A stretch of DNA of 64,000 nt from Phormidium tenue FACHB-886 (GCF_014764505.1 NZ_JACXWX010000005.1:62001-126000); one strand, 5' to 3'. Shown: positions 27,801 to 37,385, numbered from the stretch's first letter. A program made the numbers and translations. The notes: generated by a model not told the origin, from the letters alone.

Positions 27801-28868
27801 TCACACAGTATGTTGATTGGCTGCTTGCAAGAGATATTCCTCGTATTTGGTTTGAAGCGTTGCGTCTTCAAAAACCAGCTTAACTTTAGGAGTGTGGTTT
27901 CCAGTTTGGCGAGGTACCGCCGCTAAAATCTGCTGGGCAAAGTCAGCAGAGACAAATCTGTTGCGTTCGATCGAATCCAATGCAGTTTGCGCTGCGGTTG
28001 CCAGTTCGGCTTCTGAAGCCTGCGTGGAGATATCTACTACTGCTATCTGCTTCGGTTCTGGGCTAACTTGCTCAATAATTAACTTTTCGCGGCGAACTGG
28101 AACCTGGATCATTCGCGTTTCGATCGCTTTGCGAACAGTAATCTCACCCACTTTGCGTCTTAGCCGATTGACAACAAGACGCTCTTCCAACAGTTGAATC
28201 GTTTCTTCTGCCACGGTCGATGCCACTGGCTGTGATGCAAGTGGCTGTGATGTAAGTGACTGTGATGCCATTGGCTGTGATGTAAGTGGCTGGACTACTT
28301 CGGGAACTGGCTGGAGGCTCGTCTTTGTTTCGACAAGTGGGTGCTCCTGACGATGGGCTGGGACAGAAATAGATCGGGTTGTCCCAAGGGTTGTCTCAGA
28401 AATCCAAGCTGAACCCAGCGGTGCAGAGGTTTCTAGTTGCGCAGAGGCTTCTACAGGAAGCATCGTTTGTGGAATTGCTTGGGAACTAGCGGAATGAACA
28501 GCGGGTTCTACCCTAGTGCCAGTCGGCTTTGTCGCTCGATGCAAAGACGGGTCATACGTGGAGCGATGATTGATTTCGTCTTTAGTGAGATTAATTAAAT
28601 TAACTCGCTGAGTTGCTCGATCGATACGGAATTCTTCTGGCTCGACTAGAACCAGCTTCCGGCTCAACCATGAACCAATATCTATAACAATGTAATAGAG
28701 CTGCCCAATATCATTCATCAAAATATCTGCAACTTTTCCAACGCGTTCCTCGTTGTTTGCCCAGACGTCGAAGCGAATGATATCTGAAAATTCATATGCA
28801 TGGCGACTCTGTGGGTCAGAATCGCTGATTCGAAAAAGATCCATAGGTTCTATATTAGATCGCTTCAT
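27801..28868 (-). CDS. PRC-barrel and DUF2382 protein (1)
   Basis: A protein of about 355 residues. The N-terminal PRC-barrel (about 18-85; RVGKVADILMNDIGQLYYIV) is followed by a long Ser/Gln/Thr-rich linker with a five-residue repeat (variants of LTSQP and MASQS), then a DUF2382 domain (about 225-300; ERLVVNRLRRKVGEITVRKA). DUF2382 proteins are linked to stress responses in several bacteria. It is a diverged paralogue of the next gene at 29077. The frame extends to 28913; starts at 28874 or 28868 are near the PRC-barrel as in the paralogue. Confidence 0.8.
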   Translation of the reverse strand: MKRSNIEPMDLFRISDSDPQSRHAYEFSDIIRFDVWANNEERVGKVADILMNDIGQLYYIVIDIGSWLSRKLVLVEPEEFRIDRATQRVNLINLTKDEINHRSTYDPSLHRATKPTGTRVEPAVHSASSQAIPQTMLPVEASAQLETSAPLGSAWISETTLGTTRSISVPAHRQEHPLVETKTSLQPVPEVVQPLTSQPMASQSLTSQPLASQPVASTVAEETIQLLEERLVVNRLRRKVGEITVRKAIETRMIQVPVRREKLIIEQVSPEPKQIAVVDISTQASEAELATAAQTALDSIERNRFVSADFAQQILAAVPRQTGNHTPKVKLVFEDATLQTKYEEYLLQAANQHTV

Positions 28869-28967
28869 GTTCATAATAGTTTTGCGGGGTTTATCAAAAG
28901 CGAACTGCCACATAGTTCAGACTGCTGGTTGCGTCCATCCCATGTGGCATGATATATGTTCCAGGTG

Positions 28968-29006
28968 TAGCCTCTAGATAGGGCAACCTGTCCTATCTAG
29001 AGGCTA
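28968..29006 (-). terminator. 15-bp hairpin between the two PRC-barrel genes
   Basis: The arms tagcctctagatagg (28968-28982) and its exact complement (28992-29006) surround a 9-nt loop. It lies 70 bp after the stop of the gene at 29077, so the two paralogues are probably transcribed separately. Confidence 0.75.
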
Positions 29007-29076
29007 AGATTTTGCAGGATCGCAATCAATGCAGCGCTAATATCCGCTATCGCACTACAAGACTACAGCCTGCAGT

Positions 29077-30024
29077 TTAGCTCCGCACGTTAGGGTTGCC
29101 GCTCTTATCAATGTCAAGGCGCTCTTTACGAATCGTCTCATCTGCCTCGACGGTATCGCGATCGACTTCCTTGCGGACTCGGACTTCCTCACGTACAAAC
29201 GCTTCTTTGTGGATGTCCGGTGTTTCTTCGTAAATTTCCATCCGAGCCACTTCGCCCTCTTGGAAGGCATCACCGGTTCCTACAACAGCTGTCGTATCCG
29301 TAGAATCGACGCGCTCAATCACCACGCGCTCTTTCTCAACGGGCACGGAAACGTGGACTGTCTCAGTCTCTACACGCTTACCAACCGTTACTTCACCAGT
29401 CTTGACGCGGGTTTTGTTAGCGATCAGCCGCTCTTCATAGAGTTTCAGGTTTTGGTGATCGCGCTCGTTGATGTCGAACAAAGCGGCGTCATGGTCATAC
29501 TTGTAGGTGTCACGGTTGTAATTGGTTACCCGATTACCCGCTAGGGCACCTTGATTCGTCGCGGTGCTCCGGTCAGCAAGAGGTGCAGAAGCATCCAGTG
29601 GGCTTGCTGCTTCCAGAGGTGCTACAGGTGCAATTGGATCTGCAGTCGTGGCAGTCGCGGCAGTCGTGTTTGCCACATTGGGACGGTAAACGCCACGAAC
29701 ACGCTCTTCGTAGTCGTAGTCTACCGTAGAACCATCGTACTCGGGCAGGTTCTCGACTTGTTCACGAGTCAGACCACTCACACGTACACGTCGATCGTTA
29801 TAGTCGATCTGCGTCCGTCCGATTGGCAGAAGTACTTTCTTACCAAAAATCCATGCGCCTGTATTCACGATCAGGTAACGGAACCGACCTTCATCGTCCA
29901 CTAGTAGATCGTCAACAGATCCAATCTTATCTTCGCCGGCGTAAAGACTATAGCCAATAATGTCCTGATTATCTAGCTGATCACGGTAGTCAGGATAGAA
30001 ATCCTTAATTTTGTGCAATGCCAT
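29077..30024 (-). CDS. PRC-barrel and DUF2382 protein (2)
   Basis: A 315-residue protein with an N-terminal PRC-barrel (about 20-95; DKIGSVDDLLVDDEGRFRYL), an Ala/Thr-rich linker, and a DUF2382 domain (about 185-300; ERLIANKTRVKTGEVTVGKR; EKERVVIERVDSTD). The C-terminal part alternates Glu and Arg (EEVRVRKEVDRDTVEADETI), giving a highly charged strand pattern. It shares domain order with the neighbour at 27801. GAGGG seven bases upstream of the ATG at 30024 fixes the start. Function is unknown; a stress role is inferred from family and context. Confidence 0.85.
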   Translation of the reverse strand: MALHKIKDFYPDYRDQLDNQDIIGYSLYAGEDKIGSVDDLLVDDEGRFRYLIVNTGAWIFGKKVLLPIGRTQIDYNDRRVRVSGLTREQVENLPEYDGSTVDYDYEERVRGVYRPNVANTTAATATTADPIAPVAPLEAASPLDASAPLADRSTATNQGALAGNRVTNYNRDTYKYDHDAALFDINERDHQNLKLYEERLIANKTRVKTGEVTVGKRVETETVHVSVPVEKERVVIERVDSTDTTAVVGTGDAFQEGEVARMEIYEETPDIHKEAFVREEVRVRKEVDRDTVEADETIRKERLDIDKSGNPNVRS

Positions 30025-30505
30025 CTGGTTATCCCTCAATTCACTTCAATGAATTCAGTTACCAAGTTAAACCTTTGTCAGCAATATTCCCTCCCTCTGC
30101 TGAACTAGATGAGGATGCGTCTTTGTATTCAATAGGGGGATTTCAAAAGCAAATCTTTTACAAATTCTCTGCAACATTAGATAGAGGCTTGGGTACTTCT
30201 AAAGGTATACGCATAAAGGAAGAAAGGGTATGTAAAAGGCGGATGTTTCTTTGAATACAATTTACCTTTATTCCAAGCTTATTCTTTTGACAGACGTAGC
30301 TTAAAATACTCTGCCTCTACAGTACAGGTGAATGATCTGCTCATGCTTTGTGCCATGACCTGGTACTGGGCTTAAACCATGAAAGCCAAAATTTAGCGCT
30401 GAAGTGAAGAGCGATTGCTAATCGACAGCTTCAACTGTAGCAATCTGTTCTAATCCGGTTTAACCCGGCTCTTGGTGCTCTTTGAAAATTGAGAGGAAGA
30501 ACAAA
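30025..30505. other. Divergent promoter region
   Basis: About 480 bp between the minus-strand PRC-barrel gene and the plus-strand SRPBCC gene. It is AT-rich near 30100-30300 and holds no supported frame. It should contain promoters for both directions, but I could not name sites. Confidence 0.45.
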
Positions 30506-31030
30506 ATGGAGCAAATGCAAAATAAAACTAGCTCATCCCAGTCCCCAGCCTCAGGCAAAGGTATCCGGGTTCAGAAAACTGTCACGATCGACAAACCTGC
30601 TGAAACGCTGTATCAATTTTGGCGCAACTTTGAAAACCTACCGACTTTCATGCGTCACCTCAAGTCTGTAAATATCATCAACGATACTCGCTCACATTGG
30701 GTTGCCGATGCTCCTTTGGGTCAGCATGTCGAATGGGATGCAGACATTACCAATGACCAGCCGAATCAAGCGATCGCTTGGACTGCTACTGCAAATGCAG
30801 ATGTCGATCATACGGGTTCTGTGGAATTTCGACCGGCTCCCGCAGGACGTGGAACTGAAGTTAGGGTAGTGATGGACTACACGCCGCCCGGTGGCATTAT
30901 TGGGGCTGCCCTGGCAAAACTTGTTGGCAAAGCGCCAGAACAGCAAATTGGCGATGAGCTTGCTCGCTTCAAAATGCTAATGGAAGCAGGCGAGATCGCT
31001 ACTACAGATGGACAGCCTAAAGGAGGCTAA
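30506..31030 (+). CDS. SRPBCC family protein (cyclase/dehydrase type)
   Basis: A 174-residue protein with a START-like SRPBCC fold: VQKTVTIDKPAETLYQFWRN opens the domain, followed by NLPTFMRHLKSV, HVEWDADITNDQPNQAIAW and GTEVRVVMDYTPPGGIIG, and a C-terminal helix. The family binds hydrophobic ligands; no ligand is known here. GAGAGGAAG upstream places the start at 30506, not the TTG at 30482. It is followed 111 bp later by an alcohol dehydrogenase gene, an association I recall from other cyanobacteria and soil bacteria. Confidence 0.85.
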   Translation: MEQMQNKTSSSQSPASGKGIRVQKTVTIDKPAETLYQFWRNFENLPTFMRHLKSVNIINDTRSHWVADAPLGQHVEWDADITNDQPNQAIAWTATANADVDHTGSVEFRPAPAGRGTEVRVVMDYTPPGGIIGAALAKLVGKAPEQQIGDELARFKMLMEAGEIATTDGQPKGG

Positions 31031-31141
31031 TAATACTCTAAAGTCTCTAAAGTAACACTCAGAAAATACGGTTAAGCCACCATTCCTGAGATGCATAAGG
31101 CTATTAAATTTATACACAACTTCTAGCACGGAGAATAAAGC

Positions 31142-32320
31142 ATGAGAGCTGTATGCTGGCATGGCGCGATGGATATGAGAGTGGATACGGTACCCGATCC
31201 AACTATTCTTAATCCACAAGACGCCATTATTAAGATTACTTCTACTGCCATCTGCGGCTCTGATCTGCATATTTATGATGGCTTCATTCCCACGATGCAA
31301 GCAGGCGACATCATGGGACATGAATTTATGGGTGAAGTCGTTGAAGTTGGCAGTTCTGTCAGAAAACTGAAGAAGGGCGATCGCGTCGTGGTTCCTTTCC
31401 CGATCTCCTGCGGTCATTGCTTCTTCTGCCAGCGAGATTTATGGTCACTCTGCGATAACTCTAATCCAAATGCCCCGATGGCAGAAAAGCTGTACGGTCA
31501 TTCTCCGGCGGCGCTGTTTGGCTATTCTCATCTGTTGGGTGGCTATGCGGGCGGGCAAGCTGAGTACGCGCGAGTTCCCTTCGCCGATGTGGGACCTATC
31601 AAAATTCCCGATGGCTTAACCGATGACCAAGTGCTGTTCCTCAGCGATATTTTACCCACTGGCTACATGGCAGCCGAGAACTGCAACATCCAACCTGGAG
31701 ACACAGTTGCTGTTTGGGGCTGCGGACCTGTGGGGCAGTTTGCCATTAAGAGTGCGTTTCTGCTAGGTGCAGAGCGGGTCATAGCCATCGATCGCATCCC
31801 AGAACGGCTACAGATGGCGCGGAAATATAATCCCTTGGTGGATTTGATTAACTACGAAGAGGTGGAAACGGGTGAAGCTCTCAAAGAAATGACGGGTGGA
31901 CGTGGACCTGATGCCTGTATCGATGCTGTGGGACTAGAAGCGCACGGCATGGGCTTGGAAGGATTTTACGACAAGGTGATGCAGTCAGTCCGGCTGGAAA
32001 CTGATCGCCCCAATGTGCTGCGACAAGCAATTGTTGCTTGCCGTAAGGGCGGAACTGTTTCGTTAGCAGGTGTATACGGCGGCATCATCGACAAAGTACC
32101 CATGGGTGCAGCATTCAATAAAGGATTGACCTTTAAGATGGGTCAAACTCATACCCAAAAGTATCTTCGTCCGCTGCTCGAACGGATTCAGGCAGGCGAA
32201 ATTGATGCCACCTTCGTCATTAGCCATCGCCTACCGCTTGAAGATGCACCTAATGCCTACGACATGTTTAAGCATAAGAAAGATAACTGTACCAAAGTAG
32301 TTCTCAAACCTGCATCCTAA
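31142..32320 (+). CDS. Zinc-dependent alcohol dehydrogenase, formaldehyde-dehydrogenase-like
   Basis: A 392-residue medium-chain dehydrogenase. The catalytic zinc ligands appear as CGSDLH (about residue 38) and GHEF (about 59); the structural-zinc Cys series is [15 protein letters not shown] (about 89-103). The NAD site is [17 protein letters not shown] (about 188-204). Length and the extra [14 protein letters not shown] loop resemble glutathione-independent formaldehyde dehydrogenases. The substrate is not certain. A gene for a secreted protein starts 13 bp after the stop with its own AAGGAGG site, so they are probably co-transcribed. Confidence 0.9.
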   Translation: MRAVCWHGAMDMRVDTVPDPTILNPQDAIIKITSTAICGSDLHIYDGFIPTMQAGDIMGHEFMGEVVEVGSSVRKLKKGDRVVVPFPISCGHCFFCQRDLWSLCDNSNPNAPMAEKLYGHSPAALFGYSHLLGGYAGGQAEYARVPFADVGPIKIPDGLTDDQVLFLSDILPTGYMAAENCNIQPGDTVAVWGCGPVGQFAIKSAFLLGAERVIAIDRIPERLQMARKYNPLVDLINYEEVETGEALKEMTGGRGPDACIDAVGLEAHGMGLEGFYDKVMQSVRLETDRPNVLRQAIVACRKGGTVSLAGVYGGIIDKVPMGAAFNKGLTFKMGQTHTQKYLRPLLERIQAGEIDATFVISHRLPLEDAPNAYDMFKHKKDNCTKVVLKPAS

Positions 32321-32333
32321 AAGGAGGAAGATT

Positions 32334-32834
32334 ATGAATTTTTCAAAGTCTTGGAAGTCTTATTTCCAGCGCTTTACTTCGCTGTTGCTGTGTTTGGGGC
32401 TGATGGCTTCTGTGGCGCTGAGCAACAGTGCAGCGGCTTTGGCCGCCTCTAACACAACTGCTGGTCAGGGTGAAGTGGTGATGCCTGAGTGGTATCCTGA
32501 TGACCACCGTGACATCGATACAATGATTGAGGAAGCGGGTGTCAAGCGGGAAGGATCTAACGATGTCAGTGCCGATAAAATTGGCCTAGACAGAAACACC
32601 AACGCTAACAACAGCGATAATCCTAACCTGCTCGATCGCGCTCAGCAACGGATTAAAGAGGTGGCTGGTGATGTTCAAACGAAGCTCGAATCTAATCCTG
32701 TTGAGAATGCCAGAGCTGCAGTAGAAGGCATCCGCGATCGGGAAGGACACCTGATTGAAAGCGCGAAAGGCTCCGTCGGTAAAAAAGCCGAACGATTGCT
32801 AGAAGACGGCACTCCGGTTTACACTCGCCGCTAA
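32334..32834 (+). CDS. Secreted hypothetical protein
   Basis: A 166-residue protein with a signal peptide (FTSLLLCLGLMASVALSNSA, then AALAAS). The mature protein is hydrophilic and helical: RAQQRIKEVAGDVQTKLESN, then an Ala/Glu helix and a basic C-terminus. The amphipathic repeats recall stress-related periplasmic or lumen proteins, but I do not recognise a family. It follows the alcohol dehydrogenase by 13 bp with a near-perfect ribosome site. Confidence 0.75.
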   Translation: MNFSKSWKSYFQRFTSLLLCLGLMASVALSNSAAALAASNTTAGQGEVVMPEWYPDDHRDIDTMIEEAGVKREGSNDVSADKIGLDRNTNANNSDNPNLLDRAQQRIKEVAGDVQTKLESNPVENARAAVEGIRDREGHLIESAKGSVGKKAERLLEDGTPVYTRR

Positions 32835-32915
32835 ATCAAAACTGCAAATCACAGGAGCTGTATCTTTAAGGTGCAGCTTCTATTTGTTTAAACTATTGAA
32901 ACTACAGCAATCGCA

Positions 32916-33548
32916 ATGACATACCCTCAACCCCCTTGGACACTGCAAGGTTATGGGCTGCAAACAGTTCAACTCATTGATATCGATTCCATTCGCTCAC
33001 AAATTCCGCCGCAGCTCAACATCGTTCCTGTGTTGCCCGGTAAAACTGCTGGCGGAATCTATGCTGCAGCTTATGGCACTGGCTCTACGCTGCTGTACAA
33101 CGAGCTGATTGTAGCGGCAGCTTTGGTACAGCATGCCGGACGAATTGGGGCTTGGATCTCTCACATCTACGTTGATAATGCTGATTCAGTTGCTGGCGGA
33201 CGCGAAATTTGGGGATTACCTAAAGAAAATGCTCAGTTTAGCTGGGAGATGGGCGATCGTCCTTCTGTACAGGTGCGCCAAGGGGAGCAATTGCTATGCC
33301 ACTTGAGTCGGCAGTGGGCGGTCCCAGGCTGGCAGCAAGCTTTTACGGTGCCTGTGTTCAGTTTGCTGAATCAGCAGTTGATTCAGTTCAATGGGCAAAC
33401 TGACTTTAAGTTTTATCTTGCCGGGGTAGAGGTGCAGATTCCGTCAGGTAGCCCGTTAGCACAGTTGAAGATGGCTCCACCCTGGCTTAATTTCTATTTC
33501 AATCCACTGCAGTTGGTAGCAGAAGCACCGTACTTTGTAAAACAGTGA
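32916..33548 (+). CDS. Acetoacetate-decarboxylase-like protein
   Basis: A 210-residue protein of the acetoacetate decarboxylase superfamily. GGREIWGLPKENAQFSW (about residues 102-118) aligns with the motif holding the Schiff-base Lys of the clostridial enzyme. That Lys is kept, but the next residue, a Lys that lowers its pKa in the true decarboxylase, is Glu here. Decarboxylase activity is thus doubtful; related proteins are hydratase-aldolases or of unknown role. A hairpin follows the gene. Confidence 0.8.
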   Translation: MTYPQPPWTLQGYGLQTVQLIDIDSIRSQIPPQLNIVPVLPGKTAGGIYAAAYGTGSTLLYNELIVAAALVQHAGRIGAWISHIYVDNADSVAGGREIWGLPKENAQFSWEMGDRPSVQVRQGEQLLCHLSRQWAVPGWQQAFTVPVFSLLNQQLIQFNGQTDFKFYLAGVEVQIPSGSPLAQLKMAPPWLNFYFNPLQLVAEAPYFVKQ

Positions 33549-33578
33549 TCGGACCACATTCTCAATCGCGCCTAAACG

Positions 33579-33613
33579 TAATAGCGCACCGTGCAAAACA
33601 TGGTGCGCTATTA
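33579..33613 (+). terminator. Terminator-like hairpin
   Basis: The arms taatagcgcacc (33579-33590) and its exact complement (33602-33613) pair, with a few further pairs inward. It lies 30 bp after the stop of the plus-strand gene and before the convergent small gene at 33656. Confidence 0.7.
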
Positions 33614-33655
33614 ACATCACTAAATCAACCTCACTAAAAAGTGAGTAAGGCGAGC

Positions 33656-33892
33656 TTACATTCTGCCTTTTTGCATTACTTCTTGCAGATGGTGCCGGAC
33701 TTCTTGAGCCTGTTCTAACTCTGCCTGCTGCAATTTCTGGATGAGCTCTACACAGGGCTGGGAGTTAGCATTCTGTGCATCTTTCAGGTATGTGTTGTAA
33801 AGCTGAACGGCTTCTGCTTTGTTCTTCAGAATAGCCACTAGATCAAATTCTAGATCGCTAATTGCTTGTGTGTTGCTGTTTGTTGCTACCAT
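33656..33892 (-). CDS. Small helical hypothetical protein
   Basis: A 78-residue protein predicted to be all helical: LEFDLVAILKNKAEAVQLYN and a C-terminal Gln/Glu-rich helix (QKLQQAELEQAQEVRHHLQE) with a His pair. It recalls small helical-hairpin proteins in cyanobacteria, yet I cannot name a family. GGAG upstream fixes the start at 33892; the longer frame to 33958 lacks support. Confidence 0.65.
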   Translation of the reverse strand: MVATNSNTQAISDLEFDLVAILKNKAEAVQLYNTYLKDAQNANSQPCVELIQKLQQAELEQAQEVRHHLQEVMQKGRM

Positions 33893-33999
33893 ACAAATTC
33901 TCCAGTCGAACTTCGGGCTACTCTGAAGATCTTGACGATTGTTGAGCGGCATCACCATCGCTCGAAATGTGGATCATGAAATGTCTTGATCAATACATT

Positions 34000-34491
34000 T
34001 CAACTTTGAAACCAAGCGGTTAGCGCCAGCGCCAGCCCATCAGCCGCATCATCAGGCTTCGGTGGCTTTTCCAAATTTAGCTCTCTCGCTACGGCTTGCT
34101 GGACATCCTGCTTTCCGGCATTGCCATGCCCCGTCAAGGCTTGTTTCACTTGGGCAGGGGTAAACTCCACCACTGGAACTTTGTACTGCGCCAGCACCAG
34201 CATCACTACGCCCCGTGCCTGCGCCACCGCAATCGTATTGCCCATCTTATAGAAAAACAGCTTCTCGATCGCCACCAAATCTGGCTGCACCTGCGCCAGC
34301 AGGCTGTGCAGGTCATCGTAGATGATGCAGAGGCGATCGCGCGTTTCTATCTTCGCGGGCGTTTGGATCACCCCAAAATCTAGCGTTGCGACGGCTTGCG
34401 GCTGCTCGCGCCCGTGTGCAGCTCGACACAGCACCGCCCCAAAACCCAGGATGGCAAGTCCGGGATCTAGACCAAGGATGCGTTTCTCCAT
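34000..34491 (-). CDS. ruvC: Holliday junction resolvase RuvC
   Basis: A 163-residue endonuclease of the usual length. It cuts Holliday junctions made by RuvAB. The four acidic catalytic residues are visible: Asp in LGLDPGLAI, Glu in VAIEKLFF, and the Asp pair in [25 protein letters not shown] is also typical. No other ruv gene is near. The gene ends 107 bp before the minus-strand small gene start and seems to be monocistronic. Confidence 0.95.
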   Translation of the reverse strand: MEKRILGLDPGLAILGFGAVLCRAAHGREQPQAVATLDFGVIQTPAKIETRDRLCIIYDDLHSLLAQVQPDLVAIEKLFFYKMGNTIAVAQARGVVMLVLAQYKVPVVEFTPAQVKQALTGHGNAGKQDVQQAVARELNLEKPPKPDDAADGLALALTAWFQS

Positions 34492-34566
34492 GAGTAGCGC
34501 TAAAGATAAAGGGCTGAGCTAAGTGTACTCTAGATGTACTATTCTGCAACCCTAATATCCAGAACT

Positions 34567-34667
34567 TTATAGCGCTACATACCTATACCAGAACAGTTTC
34601 TTTGTGTAGAAGCCCCATCTAGCAAGACTTCTACACAAAAAAGATCTCAATCTAAGCACAGAGCGCC
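34567..34667. repeat. Dispersed palindromic element, copy B
   Basis: A ~100-bp element with a central 12-bp stem (TTTGTGTAGAAG at 34601-34612 with its complement at 34628-34639). The left flank TTATAGCGCTACAT and the right flank GATCTCAATCTAAGCACAGA correspond to those of copy A read in the opposite direction. It lies between chlI and ruvC. Confidence 0.75.
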
Positions 34668-34720
34668 ATCATTGCAATTAATGAAATTTTTCTCGCAATC
34701 GACTACATCCAGCAGCTACC

Positions 34721-34748
34721 CAGCCCCGCCAGAGGACGACTGGGGCTG
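34721..34748 (-). terminator. Short hairpin after chlI
   Basis: cagcccc (34721-34727) and ggggctg (34742-34748) pair around a 14-nt loop. It lies about 40 bp past the chlI stop on the minus strand. The stem is short, so this is tentative. Confidence 0.4.
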
Positions 34749-34785
34749 AGTAAAAGTCCTATTGACTTGCTTACCTCTGCAAAGG

Positions 34786-35889
34786 CTAGCTTTTACCGTT
34801 TTGGCTAACTTCCTGCCCCGCATCGACAATGCCAAACACCTGATTGAAAACCTTCCCCACCTTGTACCCAGAATCGATCGACTCCAACGGGTCTTTCCGC
34901 AGCCGGTGCCGCAACGCCATCACCATGACCTGTTTGATATCTTCCACGGTGACCTCTGTGCGGCCGTCTAGCGCAGCAAGGGCTTTGGCGGTGCGGTTGG
35001 TAACGATATCGCCGCGCAGCCCGTCTACGTCTAGCTCTGAGCAAACCTGAGAAATTTTGATTTTCAGATCGCGATCGATTGTCACTGACTTCAGCCGTTC
35101 CTGTGCGCTAACCAACCGCTGCTGCAGTTCTTCCTGCTGAGGACGGCACTGTTCTAGAAAGGCTTCTGGGTCTTGGTCAAACTGCGATCGCTGCTCCACG
35201 ATCTCAACGCGCAACGTCGGATCTTTAACCGTCCGGATTTCGGCATGCAATCCAAAGCGATCGAGCAGCTGCGGACGCAGTTCGCCTTCTTCTGGGTTAC
35301 CAGAACCAACCAGCACAAAGCGTGCCGGATGGCGAATCGAAATGCCTTCCCGCTCTACCGTGTTCCAGCCTGACGCGGCAGAATCTAGCAGTACATCTAC
35401 CAAGTGATCGTCTAGCAGGTTTACTTCATCCACGTAAAGGATGCCGCGATTTGCCTGCGCCAGCAGCCCCGGTTCAAACGCCTTCACGCCTTCCGACAGG
35501 GCCTTTTCAATGTCAATTGTGCCGCACACCCGATCTTCCGTTGCGCCCAGCGGCAGGTCGATCATCGGCACTTTTTTGGTAGTTGCCTCAATTGGCTCAC
35601 CCGCCTCAAACTGCTGTTTCACTGGATCGCTCATCAGACCCACATCGCTGGGGTGGCTGTTGAATGGATCGCCTACCGCAACCTCAATTTCGGGCAGCAC
35701 ATCTGCCAAGGCACGAATTGTCGTAGATTTGCCTGTGCCACGATCCCCCATGATCATCACCCCGCCAATTTTGGGGTCGATCACGTTTAGCAATAGCGCA
35801 AGCTTCATTTCTTCTTGACCCACAATCGCCGTGAACGGGAACACCGCGCGGCGAGCAGCAACTTTGGGAGCGGCAACCGTAAGACTCAT
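34786..35889 (-). CDS. chlI: Magnesium chelatase subunit I
   Basis: A 367-residue AAA+ ATPase that drives insertion of Mg into protoporphyrin IX with ChlD and ChlH, the first dedicated step of chlorophyll synthesis. The Walker A motif [15 protein letters not shown] (about residues 48-62), the Walker B region [20 protein letters not shown] (about 145-164) and the sensor region [21 protein letters not shown] are all intact. ChlD and ChlH are not in the window. The gene is monocistronic. Confidence 0.97.
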   Translation of the reverse strand: MSLTVAAPKVAARRAVFPFTAIVGQEEMKLALLLNVIDPKIGGVMIMGDRGTGKSTTIRALADVLPEIEVAVGDPFNSHPSDVGLMSDPVKQQFEAGEPIEATTKKVPMIDLPLGATEDRVCGTIDIEKALSEGVKAFEPGLLAQANRGILYVDEVNLLDDHLVDVLLDSAASGWNTVEREGISIRHPARFVLVGSGNPEEGELRPQLLDRFGLHAEIRTVKDPTLRVEIVEQRSQFDQDPEAFLEQCRPQQEELQQRLVSAQERLKSVTIDRDLKIKISQVCSELDVDGLRGDIVTNRTAKALAALDGRTEVTVEDIKQVMVMALRHRLRKDPLESIDSGYKVGKVFNQVFGIVDAGQEVSQNGKS

Positions 35890-36224
35890 TTAAACCTGAA
35901 ATGCTAAGAAAATATTAATGACCGTTCTTTATTGTGACACGAAAGCGGAGCTGGATCAGAAGTCAGAAGAAAGGTCGAAATTTAGCGCTTTGCACTCAAA
36001 TGCAGACAGGTTTTGTTGAATGCCGTGTGGAGGGCAGCGCACAGCAAAATCTGCTCTTCAAAATATCTAGAACACTGGCTAGAGCAATGGCTAGCAAGCT
36101 GGTATAGGCTACGCGCATACGTTTAGGACAAACCTTTTTGTGTAAAAGTCCTGCTGCGCGGAGCTTCTACACAAAAAGAACTTTAATCCAGGCGTGTAGC
36201 GCCACAGTTAGCGATCGCAGCGGC
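35890..36224. other. Intergenic region with one palindromic element
   Basis: About 335 bp between chlI and the PotD-like gene. It holds copy C of the dispersed element (36101-36203), which may also act as a terminator for the PotD-like gene. Nothing else was recognised. Confidence 0.5.
36101..36203. repeat. Dispersed palindromic element, copy C
   Basis: A ~100-bp element with a central stem that pairs 36134-36149 with 36163-36178 (one mismatch). The left flank reads GGACAAAC and CGCATAC and the right flank ends GGCGTGTAGCGCC. Both match parts of copies A and B. Confidence 0.75.
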
Positions 36225-37385
36225 TCAGGCGCTCTTGAGCTGCGTCCAGAAGCGCTCATAAACTTCTAGTTTGTCTCCCACCGGGGTAAGTCCTTCGCAC
36301 TTGGCAAGGAGCGCTTCCGGTGGGAAGAGGGTTGGATTGTTCTTCAACTCGCCAGAGAGGAGATCAAAGCCGGGTTGGTTGGGTGTCGCGATCTTCAGTT
36401 CGTTGACGGCAGCAGCAGCGTTTTCAGGCTGGAGGATAAAATTAATCCACTCATAGGCAGCATCAGGGTTAGGGGCGCTGACCGGAATGGCGATCGTGTC
36501 AGTCCACAAAGAAGTGCCGCTTGCAGGAATCACGAACTTGAGCTGAGGCTGCTCGGCAGGGAGAAGATTACCAAGCGGGGAGAAGGTCATGCACATGGCA
36601 AGGTCGCCGCTTGCAAGCTGGTCTTCCCAACCGTAGGTTTGGAACGAAGCCACGGCGGGTTTGATTTCGCGCAGCTTGTTGTATGCCTCTTCGATCTCCT
36701 TGTCGTTGGTGGAGTTGTAGGAGTAGCCGAGCGATCGCAAAGTTGCTCCCATCACTTCCCGCACATCATCAAGTAGCGTTAGCTTCCCAGCAACTCCGTC
36801 TTGGAATTTCCACAGATCGCTCCAGTCCTGGGGGGCTTGAGTCCAAACCTTTGTGTTGTAGATGACGCCTGTCGTGCCCCAGTTAAACGGCACGGTGTGC
36901 GTGTTATTGGGGTCATAGCTGGGATTTTTCCAGCGATCGCGCAAAGTATCGAGTCCGCGAATTCGGGATTGATCCAGCTTAGTTAGCAGATTGAGATCGA
37001 GCATCTGCTGCACAAAGTAGTCAGATGGGTAGATGATGCTGTACTGTTTACCCCCGCCTGCCTGCAGCTTAGCCAGCATTGTTTCGTTGGAGTCATACAC
37101 ATCGTGAATGACTTCGATGCCAGTTTGCTCAGTAAAGCGCTTAAATAAGTCCTGTCCGGCATAATCTGCCCAAGTGTACAGATAAAGCTGTTTGCTGCCT
37201 TGCCCGCTCGACGTGGAAGCTGTCTGCGCTGTCGGAGAGGCTGCCGAGTTAGAGGGGCGTTCTAGCGCTCCCCGACAGTTAGAGAGCGCTACCCCTGAAA
37301 GGGCAGCGGCAGATAGCTGCAGAAAACGACGGCGGCTGTGGCGAAGGCAGTAGGCTTGGCTGGTCTGACGAGAATTAAAACGCAT
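36225..37385 (-). CDS. PotD-like polyamine-binding lipoprotein
   Basis: A 386-residue extracytoplasmic solute-binding protein of the spermidine/putrescine type (LYLYTWADYAGQDLFKRFTE; PSDYFVQQMLDLNLL; PFNWGTTGVIYN). The N-terminus has a Tat motif (SRRRFLQLS) and a lipobox-like ALSNC, so it is probably a Tat-exported lipoprotein. No permease or ATPase gene is nearby, so it is an orphan subunit. The frame extends to 37439, but the ATG at 37385 puts the Tat motif at a usual distance. A 20-nt tandem repeat covers this start codon. Confidence 0.85.
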   Translation of the reverse strand: MRFNSRQTSQAYCLRHSRRRFLQLSAAALSGVALSNCRGALERPSNSAASPTAQTASTSSGQGSKQLYLYTWADYAGQDLFKRFTEQTGIEVIHDVYDSNETMLAKLQAGGGKQYSIIYPSDYFVQQMLDLNLLTKLDQSRIRGLDTLRDRWKNPSYDPNNTHTVPFNWGTTGVIYNTKVWTQAPQDWSDLWKFQDGVAGKLTLLDDVREVMGATLRSLGYSYNSTNDKEIEEAYNKLREIKPAVASFQTYGWEDQLASGDLAMCMTFSPLGNLLPAEQPQLKFVIPASGTSLWTDTIAIPVSAPNPDAAYEWINFILQPENAAAAVNELKIATPNQPGFDLLSGELKNNPTLFPPEALLAKCEGLTPVGDKLEVYERFWTQLKSA

